Source of the DNA: Terriglobia bacterium
GTDB taxonomy: Bacteria; Acidobacteriota; Terriglobia; 20CM-2-55-15
Length of the DNA stretch: 47,024 nt
Reading direction: 5' to 3'
NCBI GenBank assembly: GCA_036496425.1
Contig: DASXLG010000198.1
Coordinates: 1-47,024 of the forward strand
Position 1 is the first letter of the stretch, and each line of letters opens with the position of its first letter. Positions 25,452-35,193 of this stretch are shown here, in pieces. Both the position numbers and the translations under genes were made by a program. The notes under the pieces are model-generated. The model ran no database searches. It was not told the origin of the DNA and was given only the letters and a program-made list of their open reading frames with translations.

Positions 25452-28400
25452 TCAGAAGTTCAACCGGAGTTGCGCCTTAAACATCCGATGGCTGTTATTC
25501 TTCGTCTGGATGCTCCCGAAGGGTGAAGTACTGGTGTTGGTGGACAGGTTCGGGGCTCCCATGAGGGGATGGTTAAAGACGTCGGTCGAATCCATGCGGA
25601 TTTGGAAGCTCTTCGACTCCGAGAGCCGGATGACCTTCGTCAGCGCCGCGTCGAAGTCCCAGGTTCCAGGAAGTTCCAGCGTCTTTTGACCGAGAGTACC
25701 TCGATGTCCCGGCTGAGGTTGCTGAAGTACGATGTGGCCGGTAGTGGAATCCGTGACCGCCAGCAGCGTGCAATAGGGTTGGAGCACTGCAGCGATCTGG
25801 GCGCATTGAGGATCGGCGGTATTTGCGGTGTACCTGCCGCCGAAGACATTTCCGGCGTTGCCGCTCCACTGAACGTGCCCGAAGGGCTTTGCCGAAAAGG
25901 GCCCGACGACGTCCGGCACACCGTTGCCATACAGCGTATTGCTCGCAGTGATGCTGACGGGGTTCCCGCTGCTGGCCTGGATAAGCCCGCTGGTTTGCCA
26001 TCCCCCGACGACGCGATCGATCCATTTGCCGGTATTGCCCAACAGCGTGCGACCCGTTCCAATCGGCAGTGCGTAAGTGTAGTTTGCGCGCAAATCCTGC
26101 GTCACGTGAGTCGGGGCAAGGTTATAGTCAGGGTCTCTGTTCGCAGGATTGGTGTAGCTGCTGGGGGAAAGCGCCAGCGACCGCGACCAGATATAGGTGC
26201 CCTGAAAAGTCAGGCCTTGCGCGGCCCGAATGTTGGTTTGAACCTGCAGCGAGTTGTAATTGGACTTGCCGGTGTTGGTTTCATAAAACGCGCTATTAAC
26301 CTGGGGATTGGCGTTGATCCAATTTGCGGGGAATAACCCGGCGGGGGCTACATAATTCGAGGGGATAGTGCTTCCACTGTTTCCCCCCGCCACGTTGAAT
26401 CCCAGGTTCGCGCGCTTGAGCACGGTGCCGCGTTCCCCGGAAGTACCGAAATTGACCGTTCCGCTAGCTCCGGTTCCGGTGCCGTTGAAAACATTGAGGG
26501 CGCTGGCAAGGCTATTGTAATCGCCGTTGGCCAGGGCGGTCCTGAATGTTGAACTCAACCGAAGAGCCTGAGATCCCGTCTGCGTCGTGCCATTGACGGC
26601 GCCACATAAGGCAGCCGGGTTGGAAGGATCACATCCCGCCACGCCGGGATTGAGATTCAACCCCATAAAAATCTGGTCGAACAGCGGATCGTTTCCACCC
26701 TTGCGCACCGTCTCGAAGGCATTGAACAGTGGAGCGTTGTAAAACACATTCGGAATGTTGAGGTCCCATATACCGTCCAGCTTCAGGCCGCGCGTTCCGA
26801 TGTAACGGACATCGAGACTCAGCTTCCGTGTAATTTCTCGAGTGACCGAAAGCGTCAGGTTCTGGATGTAGGGATTCGGTGTGTTGGTTTGAAAAGCGTA
26901 GAGGTTCTGAGTCGGTTTCGTAATCGGAAACGGCGCCAGCGGCTGCACCGTTGGGGCTATGGGGACCATGCTGGGGAGATTTGTCAGATCGAAGTAACTG
27001 CCATCCAGTGGCCCGCTGGTCATAGCGAGAGTGCTGAAGCCCGGATTCAGCAAATTATCGTTGACGAGGTTGCCAAGATTTCCGGGTTTGACGTAGCTGA
27101 TTTGATAACCGCCGCGAATGTTGGTCTTTCCCTTTCCCTCCCAGGGGGGCTGCCAGGAAAAGCCGACGGCCGGCCCAAGAGTCTTCCAATCGTTCTTGTA
27201 CAATCCACGGCTTGGATTCGCACTGTTTGGTCCTACCAGTTCGATTTGCGTCTGATTGGCGAGATTCACGGGGCCCACGCCCGGCTTCAACCAATCGCTG
27301 AAGCTTCGGCCCGTCACTCCGAGCAGGGCGAGCCCTCCGCCGACCGGCTGTGGTGTCAATCCATTATGGGAGTAGGGGGTTCCGTAATGCTCGTACCGCA
27401 GGCCAATGTTGAGTGTGAAGTCCGGGCGCACTTTCCAATCGTCTTTCACGAACGTGGCCCAGTCGTTCTGATTCACGTAGCTGAGCTTCCTGGCGTGGAC
27501 CGAAAAGTCCTGCCACTGCGGATTAGTCGGGCTGGAAACGTAGTAGTACATTTGCGCGCTGTTGAGGGACCCTGAAAGGAAATACAACAGGCTGTTCGCA
27601 TTGGTCGCGTTGTTGGCTGCGAAATTCGGTATAGCCGCGTTGGCCGTGAATTTCGTATTGGGATTATTTCCCGCGCCGCCCAAAGCTTTGGGGATGGGCG
27701 CCGCAGGCGTTTCATAGCCGTAGGTATAGGTATAACGCAGGTCCACGCCTACCTTGAACGCGTGCTTACCCTTCGTCCAACTGAGCGTGTCCGCCCATTG
27801 GAACAGCGGCGTGTAATTGCCTTGCTGGGCGCAACCGGTCGAGCAGGTAAAACTGACCGTGGTCAGTCCGTTGACACCGGCGGGAGAGTAGGTGATCGGG
27901 ATGCCTCCCTGTCCGTTCAGCATCAATGAGAGCGGGACCTGCCGCGCACTGACATCGGGAACTTCCCAGGGCGCCCAGACATAATGCCAGTTTGCCCGGT
28001 AACCGAAGCGGCCTTCATTGAGCAGCGCCGATGACAGCGTCGATGTCAGGTTGACCGTCAAAACACGAGGCTTCCGAAGCGTCTTCGAAAGATATCCACC
28101 GGGCCACTGCACGGTTGGACCCGAAACCGGGATGTAGTCATTCGGTATCGTCTGATAACTGCCGTTGATCGCAACTTTGTTGCGTGAATTGAAGTTGTGG
28201 TCGAGCTTAAGGTTCTCTTGATGGTTGTTGGCAACGAAGCTGACTCCGTAAGCCGTATTCAGGTCTCCCGTCCCATCCAGGGCATATTGCCATTGATATA
28301 TCGCGGTGTTGAGACCATCACCGCCGTCAAAAACATTGGCATGCGGCATGTATTGCAGATATCGCTTGCTGAATCCGGCCGGATCCATAGCCTTCCGGTT

Positions 28401-29642
28401 GGGATCCCACGAAACGCCCGGTTGGACAACGGCGTCGGAGCAGTCCGGCCTGGCCGGCGTGTTCAACAGCGGGCCGAAGACGCTGAAGTATCGAAGCTGT
28501 CCTGTATATGGAGTGCCGTTAGGATTGATGGCCGGCATCAGAGGAGCGCCGAAAGAATCCACGGAGGGACCGTAGACCGGATTGGCGGTACCGAGGGCGC
28601 TTTGCAAGGTGTTAATGTTTCCGTTCTGGTATGAGTCCCAGTACCGGAAAATCCCGTTCCTTGCGCAGTCGGTCAGCACGACAGGCCGCATCTGCGTGCG
28701 GTCGCGCTCCAATTGCTGGTCGAACAGGAAGAAGAAGAATGTTTTATTTTTCTTGATCGGTCCGCCAAGATCGAACGTGTATTCGTTCTCGTTCTGCCAA
28801 TTCGGCTGGCCCGGGGTCCACACGCCCCGAACGACTTGTTTGTTGTTCGTCCACGTGTTGGCATTGAGCGCGGAGTTGGTAAGATTCCACACGCCGGCGC
28901 CATGGAACTGGTTGGTTCCCGAACGTGTGCTGATCTGAACCTGTCCGTTGCCGCGCCCTGTTTCCGCGTCGACGGGCGCGAGGATGACACGGAACTCGCC
29001 GACCATGTCCGGGTTCAGGAGAGTCGTCGAACCCACTCCATAGGCGTAGCGTCCTTCCTGGACGCTGAGGCCGTCTCGCGTCGTGTTGACGCCGCTTTCA
29101 CCTGCGGGGATGCCGGCGAAGGTTGCTGTTGATGAATAGATACCGCCCTGGACGCCCGGCATCGTGTTGATGAGGTTGAGCACATTGGTGCTCACCAGGG
29201 GGAGGTCAGTGACCGTCTTCTGCGTCAGAACCTGGCCTATCGTCGGAGATGACTCGGCAATCAGCGCCGTTGCCTGCGCGGTGACTTCAACCGTTTCCGC
29301 CGCCGCGCCCACATCGAGCGTGAAGTTGTAACGCCCCGTGGTGTTGGCGCCGAGTTGAAGGTCGTTCAAGACTCGCGTCTTGAAGCCCGGCAGCTCTGCA
29401 GTCAACTTGTAAGTTCCCGGCAGAAGGCTGGGAATGGTGTAAGCCCCGGATTCATTGGTGATGACTGGTATCGCAACACCGGTTTGTGTGTTTGCCGCCG
29501 TCACCATCACGCCGGGAATGTAGGCGCCGCTGGCATCCTGCACGAATCCCTCAACCGTTGCATTACCGAATTGCGCAAATATGTTGGTCGACGACATACC
29601 AAGGCAAAACAGCAGGGCTGCTGCCATAAATAGACGTTTCAT
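25452..29642 (-). CDS. Large TonB-dependent receptor, Oar-like with carboxypeptidase-regulatory domain
   Basis: About 1396 residues. The ATG at 29642 (MKRLFMAAALLFCLGMS) follows GGGAG and gives a proper signal peptide to about residue 25; a frame reaching 29711 is ignored. Residues about 28-110 form a CarboxypepD_reg-like beta sandwich (VEGFVQDASGAYIPGVMV). A plug domain follows, then a long beta barrel ending in LRLNF, with the terminal aromatic residue of outer-membrane proteins. Such Oar-like receptors are abundant in Acidobacteriota and are thought to import large or polymeric substrates. No substrate-specific neighbour such as a SusD homolog or glycan hydrolase is adjacent. Confidence 0.92.
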   Translation of the reverse strand: MKRLFMAAALLFCLGMSSTNIFAQFGNATVEGFVQDASGAYIPGVMVTAANTQTGVAIPVITNESGAYTIPSLLPGTYKLTAELPGFKTRVLNDLQLGANTTGRYNFTLDVGAAAETVEVTAQATALIAESSPTIGQVLTQKTVTDLPLVSTNVLNLINTMPGVQGGIYSSTATFAGIPAGESGVNTTRDGLSVQEGRYAYGVGSTTLLNPDMVGEFRVILAPVDAETGRGNGQVQISTRSGTNQFHGAGVWNLTNSALNANTWTNNKQVVRGVWTPGQPNWQNENEYTFDLGGPIKKNKTFFFFLFDQQLERDRTQMRPVVLTDCARNGIFRYWDSYQNGNINTLQSALGTANPVYGPSVDSFGAPLMPAINPNGTPYTGQLRYFSVFGPLLNTPARPDCSDAVVQPGVSWDPNRKAMDPAGFSKRYLQYMPHANVFDGGDGLNTAIYQWQYALDGTGDLNTAYGVSFVANNHQENLKLDHNFNSRNKVAINGSYQTIPNDYIPVSGPTVQWPGGYLSKTLRKPRVLTVNLTSTLSSALLNEGRFGYRANWHYVWAPWEVPDVSARQVPLSLMLNGQGGIPITYSPAGVNGLTTVSFTCSTGCAQQGNYTPLFQWADTLSWTKGKHAFKVGVDLRYTYTYGYETPAAPIPKALGGAGNNPNTKFTANAAIPNFAANNATNANSLLYFLSGSLNSAQMYYYVSSPTNPQWQDFSVHARKLSYVNQNDWATFVKDDWKVRPDFTLNIGLRYEHYGTPYSHNGLTPQPVGGGLALLGVTGRSFSDWLKPGVGPVNLANQTQIELVGPNSANPSRGLYKNDWKTLGPAVGFSWQPPWEGKGKTNIRGGYQISYVKPGNLGNLVNDNLLNPGFSTLAMTSGPLDGSYFDLTNLPSMVPIAPTVQPLAPFPITKPTQNLYAFQTNTPNPYIQNLTLSVTREITRKLSLDVRYIGTRGLKLDGIWDLNIPNVFYNAPLFNAFETVRKGGNDPLFDQIFMGLNLNPGVAGCDPSNPAALCGAVNGTTQTGSQALRLSSTFRTALANGDYNSLASALNVFNGTGTGASGTVNFGTSGERGTVLKRANLGFNVAGGNSGSTIPSNYVAPAGLFPANWINANPQVNSAFYETNTGKSNYNSLQVQTNIRAAQGLTFQGTYIWSRSLALSPSSYTNPANRDPDYNLAPTHVTQDLRANYTYALPIGTGRTLLGNTGKWIDRVVGGWQTSGLIQASSGNPVSITASNTLYGNGVPDVVGPFSAKPFGHVQWSGNAGNVFGGRYTANTADPQCAQIAAVLQPYCTLLAVTDSTTGHIVLQQPQPGHRGTLGQKTLELPGTWDFDAALTKVIRLSESKSFQIRMDSTDVFNHPLMGAPNLSTNTSTSPFGSIQTKNNSHRMFKAQLRLNF

Positions 29643-29728
29643 AGGCGACTCCCATGTGGATACGAAGACCCACTTGAAAGCGCGTCCTGCGCCGGACCCA
29701 ATTTTGTTCAAACAGTAAAGTTGGGGCG

Positions 29729-29756
29729 ACTATACAAAAATTCGCTGGAGATCCAA
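29729..29756 (-). promoter_or_regulatory. Candidate promoter for the TonB receptor
   Basis: On the minus strand TTGGAT (29756-29751) and TATAGT (29734-29729) are separated by 16 bases. They lie about 87 bases before the receptor ATG. The surrounding sequence is AT-rich compared with its neighbours. Confidence 0.4.
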
Positions 29757-29852
29757 ACAAAAACTTTGAGAGGGACGTGCGTGAGGTAGGTCATTCGCGG
29801 CTCAGAATGGGACGCGAAGACAAACAGGGGAGGGTTTTTCGGTGCCGTAGCC

Positions 29853-31100
29853 CTAGCTCGCCGTAGTCGACTGGACGCTGAGGGCGTGTGGAGCGCTTTT
29901 TTGAGGCAGAGGAATCCTGCGGACGAGCAGCGCCATCATGGCGGATACAAGAGCGAGGGCGGCGCTGCCGTAAAAGGCATAGTTCCAGGTGCCGGTCTTT
30001 TCTAACAGCGTGGCGGCGATGCCGCTGCCGAGCAAGGCTGCAAAGCCCTTCGCGCTATACAGAAAACTGTAATTCTGGGCGGAGTTTTTGCTGCCGTAGA
30101 AATCGCCCGAGACGGCAGGGAACAGCACGTAGAGTTCTCCCCAGGTGAGAAACACGAGTACCATCAGCACGACGAACATCACGTCGCTGGTGCGCCCCAG
30201 CGTTGTGGCGGCAACCAGAAAGAAGGCCTGGAGCAGGAACGCCGTGAACATGGTGCGCTCACGGCCGAGATGATCCGATACCCAGCCCCACAGGATGCGG
30301 CTGAAGCCATTGGCGAGCGGCGTCAGTACCAGCGCCACCAGCACCGCTCCCGCGCTAATCTTGAAGTCGGTGGCTACCGGCTTGAGTTGCGCAGTCACCA
30401 TCAGCCCGCCAATTCCGATCGAAAGCATCGCCACGAAAAGAAAATAGAACTGCGGCGTGCGCAGCATCTCCGACGAAGTGAATTCGAGATCGTGACGCCG
30501 GACTTTGGGCTTCACGGCCGCCGCCGCGACTTTATACGTCGAAGGAGGGTTCACCATCACGATGCCGGCCAGCGCGATCACGACTCCGTGCGTAATACCG
30601 GTCCAGAAGAACGTGTCGGAATAGCCGATGGTCCGGATCAGCCGTTCGAACAGCGGATTGAAGGCCGCCGCGCCCATTCCATATCCGGCAGTGATGAGGC
30701 CCGAAGCCATCCCGCGCCGGTCCGGAAACCATTTCACCGCCATCGCCACTCCACAGGCGTAAACGCAGGCCACGCCGATGCCCGCCATTGCGTAGAAGGC
30801 GTAAAACGAAGTCAGAGTCTCGACGTGTCCCAGCGAACCCCAACCGATGGCACAAACGACCCCCGAGAAGACCATCAGAATCCGCGGACCGGTTTTATCG
30901 ATGAACGACGCCAGGAACGGCATGGTCCAGGTGCCTGCGGCGATGAACAGACCAAAACCCCACTGGACATCGGATAAGTGCCAGTGCTGTTGCGCATGCG
31001 CCTTGACCATCGGCTGGGCAAACAGCGTCCAGGCATACTGAAGGTTGCCGATCATCACCATCCCGACGAAGGCGGACCACAACCGTACCCATCGATTCAT
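29853..31100 (-). CDS. MFS transporter, OFA (oxalate:formate antiporter) family
   Basis: A 415-residue protein with about 12 membrane segments. The N-terminal NLQYAWTLFAQPMVKAHAQQ and the VKWFPDRRGMASGLITAGYG loop are typical of the OFA branch of the major facilitator superfamily. Characterised OFA members exchange oxalate for formate, or carry other monocarboxylates. An Frc-type CoA-transferase is 10 kb away and malate synthase is divergently adjacent (104 bp between starts). That makes a dicarboxylate or C2-acid substrate plausible but not certain. Confidence 0.85.
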   Translation of the reverse strand: MNRWVRLWSAFVGMVMIGNLQYAWTLFAQPMVKAHAQQHWHLSDVQWGFGLFIAAGTWTMPFLASFIDKTGPRILMVFSGVVCAIGWGSLGHVETLTSFYAFYAMAGIGVACVYACGVAMAVKWFPDRRGMASGLITAGYGMGAAAFNPLFERLIRTIGYSDTFFWTGITHGVVIALAGIVMVNPPSTYKVAAAAVKPKVRRHDLEFTSSEMLRTPQFYFLFVAMLSIGIGGLMVTAQLKPVATDFKISAGAVLVALVLTPLANGFSRILWGWVSDHLGRERTMFTAFLLQAFFLVAATTLGRTSDVMFVVLMVLVFLTWGELYVLFPAVSGDFYGSKNSAQNYSFLYSAKGFAALLGSGIAATLLEKTGTWNYAFYGSAALALVSAMMALLVRRIPLPQKSAPHALSVQSTTAS

Positions 31101-31204
31101 CTTGAACTCCCGCGAGGCAGATCATACCCCAGAAATCGAAATAGGCAGACGCCCTCGTTTCCGACCAATGCTAATATTCCCCTCACATTTTTGCGAGGTG
31201 ACAC

Positions 31205-33112
31205 ATGGGAAGCCGGATGTTCGAAATCAGGGCGAATCTCGAGCACGAGTACAGCGACGTTTTTACGCCGGAGGCTTTGGTGGCTCTGGACGCTCTGGCC
31301 AAATTCGACGATGAACGGAAATCCGTTCTGGCCACCCGCACCGCCCGCCGTGCGGCACGATTTCGGAACAAGGAGCGCATCGCGTTCCTCGATCCCTCAG
31401 CCACCATCGGGCGCACGAAGATAAAGGTGCAGGATGCGCGGGCCGGGAATTTCATCGGCAGCGAGATTCCAAAAGACCTGCAACGCCAGTGGACCCAGGG
31501 TACAGGCCCGGCCGCGAAGCCGAACACTCCGCTCGACAAGAGCATCCGCAATATCGCTTACGCTCTGCTTTCCGGCGCCGATGGCTGGATGTTCGACGGC
31601 GAAGACGCGCTCGGGCAGACCAACACGATGTCGCTCGACAACCAGCGGAACCTCAAGCTGGCAATCCATCGCGATGCCGCATTCATGAAACCGGCAGAGC
31701 TGGTTGCCGCGGAGATGAACCAATGGGCCAAAGGTTTCTTTGGAAAACCGATTATCAGCGACTGGGTTAAGCAACTCGATTTCACCACCAAGATCTTTCG
31801 TGCGCGCGGCCTGCACCTGGAGGACCGACACATCCGCTCCACAAAAGGCGGCGGATTTTCGGCCTCGATCGTCGATGCGACGCTGTTTCTTGTGAACAAC
31901 CACAAACGTCTCCGGCAGGACGGCTGCTCGCTTGCGCTTTACCTTCCGAAAATCCAGACCGCCGAAGAAGCGGCACTGTGGAGCGACATTCTGTCTGCGC
32001 TCGAGCAGCATCTCGGACTGCCCGACGGCGCTGTGAAGGTCTATGTCCTTGTCGAGCAAATCGAAGCCACATTCCAGTTGATGGAAATTCGAGCGGCGCT
32101 GGGAAAACACTTCATCGGATTCAATACCGGCCGCTGGGACTACATCAATAGCGTGTCGGATGCGCTGGCCTGGGATAAGGACTTCGTGAATCCCAATATC
32201 GACGCAATCATCATGACGTACGGCTACATGCGGATCTACGAAGATCGCGTCCGCCGCGCCTGCAGCACTCCGGACAAACTGGGCCAATTCGCTTTATGGC
32301 AGGGAGGCATGGAACCGAATATTCCAGTGGGCTCGGAGGCCGGCGTCTCCGCCGCCATGAAGAAGGCCGTCGCGGGTGCGGAGCGCGAGCAGCGCGAAGG
32401 GGCCTGCGGAAAGTGGGTGGCGCACTGGAAGATGGTGCACATCATCCGCCCGGTCTGGGAAAAGGCCGGAGAAGCCAATCAGATGGGACGCAAGTTCCCG
32501 CCGCTCACCTATACCAGTGCCGACGCGGACGGTCTCATTCTGCTTGAGCCGGCGCCGCGCACCGTTCGCGGCGCGCGCGATCTGCTGAGCGTTGCGGTGC
32601 AGTACGGTAACGCCTTCGGCCAGGGCTTGCAGGCCGCGGCGTTGAAGCCGGCGGACTTCTTCGGAAATGAAGACGTGCTGTATCTGATGGAAGACATGGC
32701 TACGGGTGAGATTCGCCTCAGTATTCTCTGGGAATGGCTCCACAAGAATGCGACGTTCACCGCGGACGATCCCGAAACCGGAGTCAAGGCGGGCGATCAA
32801 TTTACGGCAGACTTGTGTAAGCGCCTTCTGGCTGAAGAGTACGAGAAGCTGCGAAAGGCCACCAATCGCGACGTGCACGACGATTCCAAGAACACGACCC
32901 TGCCGATCGCGCGCGCAATTGCCGAAACCTATGTCCTGGATGACGTCAAGCTGCCGTGGTTTGTGGATCTGCTGAATATCAATCTGAACAACTACGATTT
33001 GACCGAGGCGAAACGCCGCATCCGCCTGCTCGCGGACGCGTTTCGCAAGGATGGAACCAGAATCACGGAGAATCTGGATTTCGACCGCAAGGGCAGCGCG
33101 GGCGGGGTGTAG
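31205..33112 (+). CDS. Malate synthase, long form of the A type
   Basis: A 635-residue protein with the malate synthase core: GADGWMFDGEDA, ARGLHLEDRHIRS, LALYLPKIQTAEEAALW, VLVEQIEATFQLMEI and FNTGRWDYINS. The acidic MEDMATGEIRLSILWEWL segment contains the expected catalytic aspartate. It condenses glyoxylate with acetyl-CoA to malate. At 635 residues it is about 100 longer than typical malate synthase A and shorter than the G type. GAGGTGA precedes the ATG. No isocitrate lyase is seen nearby, so its glyoxylate may come from another route or an unlinked gene. Confidence 0.87.
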   Translation: MGSRMFEIRANLEHEYSDVFTPEALVALDALAKFDDERKSVLATRTARRAARFRNKERIAFLDPSATIGRTKIKVQDARAGNFIGSEIPKDLQRQWTQGTGPAAKPNTPLDKSIRNIAYALLSGADGWMFDGEDALGQTNTMSLDNQRNLKLAIHRDAAFMKPAELVAAEMNQWAKGFFGKPIISDWVKQLDFTTKIFRARGLHLEDRHIRSTKGGGFSASIVDATLFLVNNHKRLRQDGCSLALYLPKIQTAEEAALWSDILSALEQHLGLPDGAVKVYVLVEQIEATFQLMEIRAALGKHFIGFNTGRWDYINSVSDALAWDKDFVNPNIDAIIMTYGYMRIYEDRVRRACSTPDKLGQFALWQGGMEPNIPVGSEAGVSAAMKKAVAGAEREQREGACGKWVAHWKMVHIIRPVWEKAGEANQMGRKFPPLTYTSADADGLILLEPAPRTVRGARDLLSVAVQYGNAFGQGLQAAALKPADFFGNEDVLYLMEDMATGEIRLSILWEWLHKNATFTADDPETGVKAGDQFTADLCKRLLAEEYEKLRKATNRDVHDDSKNTTLPIARAIAETYVLDDVKLPWFVDLLNINLNNYDLTEAKRRIRLLADAFRKDGTRITENLDFDRKGSAGGV

Positions 33113-33130
33113 TTCGTTCCGTTCCCGAAC

Positions 33131-33610
33131 CTAGTTCCCGATCTGCAGCCCGCCCATAAGTACGGTGCCCTCGACGATCAGCCGCTTGCTGCTGTCACCG
33201 GCCCGCGTATGGTCGTCGACGCCGCCGAGCACCGGAGTGACATGGTTGACGACGGTCCAGTTCGCGGGAACATGAAGTTCGACCGCGCCCATGACAGTGG
33301 TGATGTCGATTGTGGCTTCGCTGCCTTGCATCACCGCATCCCGCAGGTCCAGCTTTACCGCGCCGAGGAAGGCGTTCGCTTCGCCGCTGCGAAAGTTCTG
33401 CGAATCGTTCTGACGATCGACGGCGCCGAGAACCGCCGTTTCATCAAAGTTCGCATCCGTGATTTTGCCGTGCCGCTCCGATGCGTGTGAACCGGGGCCA
33501 TTTACAAAGAAAAACACGATCAGTGCGAGAATGATGATTCCGACCACCGGCTCGCTTGAACGAAACTCACGTCTCCTCGGCGGCACCGGTCGCTTTTCTT
33601 CTGTGGCCAT
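33131..33610 (-). CDS. LiaF-like C-terminal domain membrane protein
   Basis: A 159-residue protein with one N-terminal membrane segment (VVGIIILALIVFFFV, about residues 22-38). The rest is a beta-helical C-terminus with repeated glycine-turn motifs (AVLGAVDRQ, AFLGAVKLD, TVMGAVELH, PVLGGVDDH, TVLMGGLQI). This is the DUF2154/LiaF C-terminal pattern, linked to cell-envelope stress in Bacillota. It converges on the malate synthase, with 18 bases between stops. Its partners are unknown here. Confidence 0.78.
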   Translation of the reverse strand: MATEEKRPVPPRRREFRSSEPVVGIIILALIVFFFVNGPGSHASERHGKITDANFDETAVLGAVDRQNDSQNFRSGEANAFLGAVKLDLRDAVMQGSEATIDITTVMGAVELHVPANWTVVNHVTPVLGGVDDHTRAGDSSKRLIVEGTVLMGGLQIGN

Positions 33611-33724
33611 GGCTCACCTCTACGTAATGACCGAAATGTAGCGGAAACTCCTTCGAGCGGCCACTAAATATCGGCGAGTGGCGGCGGAATACCGGTAAAC
33701 CGGGGCGTCAAGTCTTTCGTGCAG

Positions 33725-33730
33725 TATAAT
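33725..33730 (+). promoter_or_regulatory. -10 box TATAAT before ttcA
   Basis: A perfect TATAAT lies 9 bases before the ttcA ATG at 33740, so a transcript started from it would have almost no leader. No good -35 is seen at the right distance. Confidence 0.4.
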
Positions 33731-33739
33731 TTTCGAAGG

Positions 33740-34510
33740 ATGCATATCGAAGACAAAGTCCTGGATGCGATGGGACGGGCGATGGGGAAGTTCTCCATGT
33801 TGCGCCCGGGCGATCGCGTCGCCGTCGGCGTCTCCGGGGGAAAAGACAGCCTCACCCTGCTTCATGCCTTGGTTGCATACAGGAAGCGCGCGCCATTTCC
33901 TTATGAAGTGATCGCAGTGACGCTGGAGCAGGGCAAGTTCAAGCTTCCGATTCTTGCCCTGGAAGAGAAGATCCGGGCTCTTGGCGTCGAGTGGATCGTT
34001 CGTGAAGATGCCGCAACGCTTCGGCTCATCGCCGACAGCGTCGAGCATGGCTGCAACGTCTGCAGCCGCAACCGGCGCTACAACCTTTATAAGATCGTTT
34101 CCGAACTTGGCTGCTCGACTCTCGCGCTCGGCCATACCGCGGATGATTGCGCGGAATCGTTGCTTCGGAACATTCTGTTCAATGGCCGCATTGCCTCATT
34201 GCCTCCTGTATCTCAATCTCAGAAGGGAAGTGTGCGGTTGATCCGTCCGCTGGTATACGTTACGGAGGATATGTCGACGGAGTATGCGAAAAGCCGCGGC
34301 TTTCTTCCGATCGCGTGCGTCTGCAGTGAAAAAGAAAGTATTCGCCGCGAGATCCGGGCGTTTCTCGACTCGATGAAGTCCCGGCACATCGGGATTTCGG
34401 ACTCTATCACTGCCGCCCTGGGGAACGTGAATTTGTACACTCTGTTTGGAGAGAAGCCGCCCGCGCTCGAAGCTTTGAGCGATGACGTATGCACGCCATC
34501 CGAGTTCTGA
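33740..34510 (+). CDS. ttcA: TtcA-family tRNA thiolation ATPase
   Basis: About 256 residues from the ATG at 33740 (MHIEDKVLDAMGRAMGKF). The PP-loop motif GVSGGKDSLTLLHAL binds ATP. Two cysteine motifs, CNVCSRNRRYNLYK and ACVCSEKESIRREI, hold the iron-sulfur cluster site of the TtcA family, which makes 2-thiocytidine at position 32 of some tRNAs. It is close to typical TtcA length but slightly short. Its 3' end overlaps the next gene by 22 bases. A relative that modifies another base cannot be excluded. Confidence 0.85.
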   Translation: MHIEDKVLDAMGRAMGKFSMLRPGDRVAVGVSGGKDSLTLLHALVAYRKRAPFPYEVIAVTLEQGKFKLPILALEEKIRALGVEWIVREDAATLRLIADSVEHGCNVCSRNRRYNLYKIVSELGCSTLALGHTADDCAESLLRNILFNGRIASLPPVSQSQKGSVRLIRPLVYVTEDMSTEYAKSRGFLPIACVCSEKESIRREIRAFLDSMKSRHIGISDSITAALGNVNLYTLFGEKPPALEALSDDVCTPSEF

Positions 34511-35160
34511 TCGCCGACGACCATCCTGTTTTCCGCCAGGGTCTGCTTGCCATTCTCAGAAACGAATCCGAGTTCAAGGTCGTCGGCGAAGCCACCGACG
34601 GCCGCCAGGCCCTCGAACTGACGAGGAAGCTGAATCCGGACATTCTTCTCCTCGACCTGGTGATGCCGCAGTTGACCGGTCTCGAGACGCTGCGCGAACT
34701 TGCCGGAACACCGGCACCGGTACGGACGATCCTGCTGACGGCATCGATCGAGAAAGAACAGATCGCGCAGGCCCTGCAACTGGGGGCCCGCGGCATTCTT
34801 TTAAAGGATGCGCCGACGGATGTTCTGCTATCGGGCATTCGCACCGTCATGAGCGGGCAGTTCTGGGTGGGACAGGACAAGGTCACCGATCTGGTCGAAA
34901 TTCTTCGCAGCTACATGCCCGCCGAGGAACAACCGAAAGCGCCGAAGAAGACATTTGGTCTGACTGCGAGGGAGTTGGACGTCGTCGCCGCCATCGTCTC
35001 CGGCTTTACGAACCGCGAAATTGCAGGGAAGTTCTCCATCAGCGAACAGACCGTGAAGCATCATCTGCGCAACATCTTCGACAAGGTGGGCGTTTCAAAC
35101 CGGCTGGAGCTTGCGCTGTTCGCCATCAACCATCAATTGGTTTCCCCCGTAAACGGATAG
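34489..35160 (+). CDS. NarL-family response regulator
   Basis: A 223-residue protein: receiver domain (VLIADDHPVFRQGLLAILRN, phospho-acceptor Asp in ILLLDLVMPQLTG, Lys in GILLKDAPTD) plus a LuxR-type helix-turn-helix (LTARELDVVAAIVSGFTNRE). It overlaps ttcA by 22 bases and precedes a PilZ gene. No kinase is adjacent, so it may be an orphan regulator or be served by the distant kinases of this window. Confidence 0.93.
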   Translation: MHAIRVLIADDHPVFRQGLLAILRNESEFKVVGEATDGRQALELTRKLNPDILLLDLVMPQLTGLETLRELAGTPAPVRTILLTASIEKEQIAQALQLGARGILLKDAPTDVLLSGIRTVMSGQFWVGQDKVTDLVEILRSYMPAEEQPKAPKKTFGLTARELDVVAAIVSGFTNREIAGKFSISEQTVKHHLRNIFDKVGVSNRLELALFAINHQLVSPVNG

Positions 35161-35193
35161 AACTTTCGGGCGATTTTCAAAGCCGGCCTCCAG

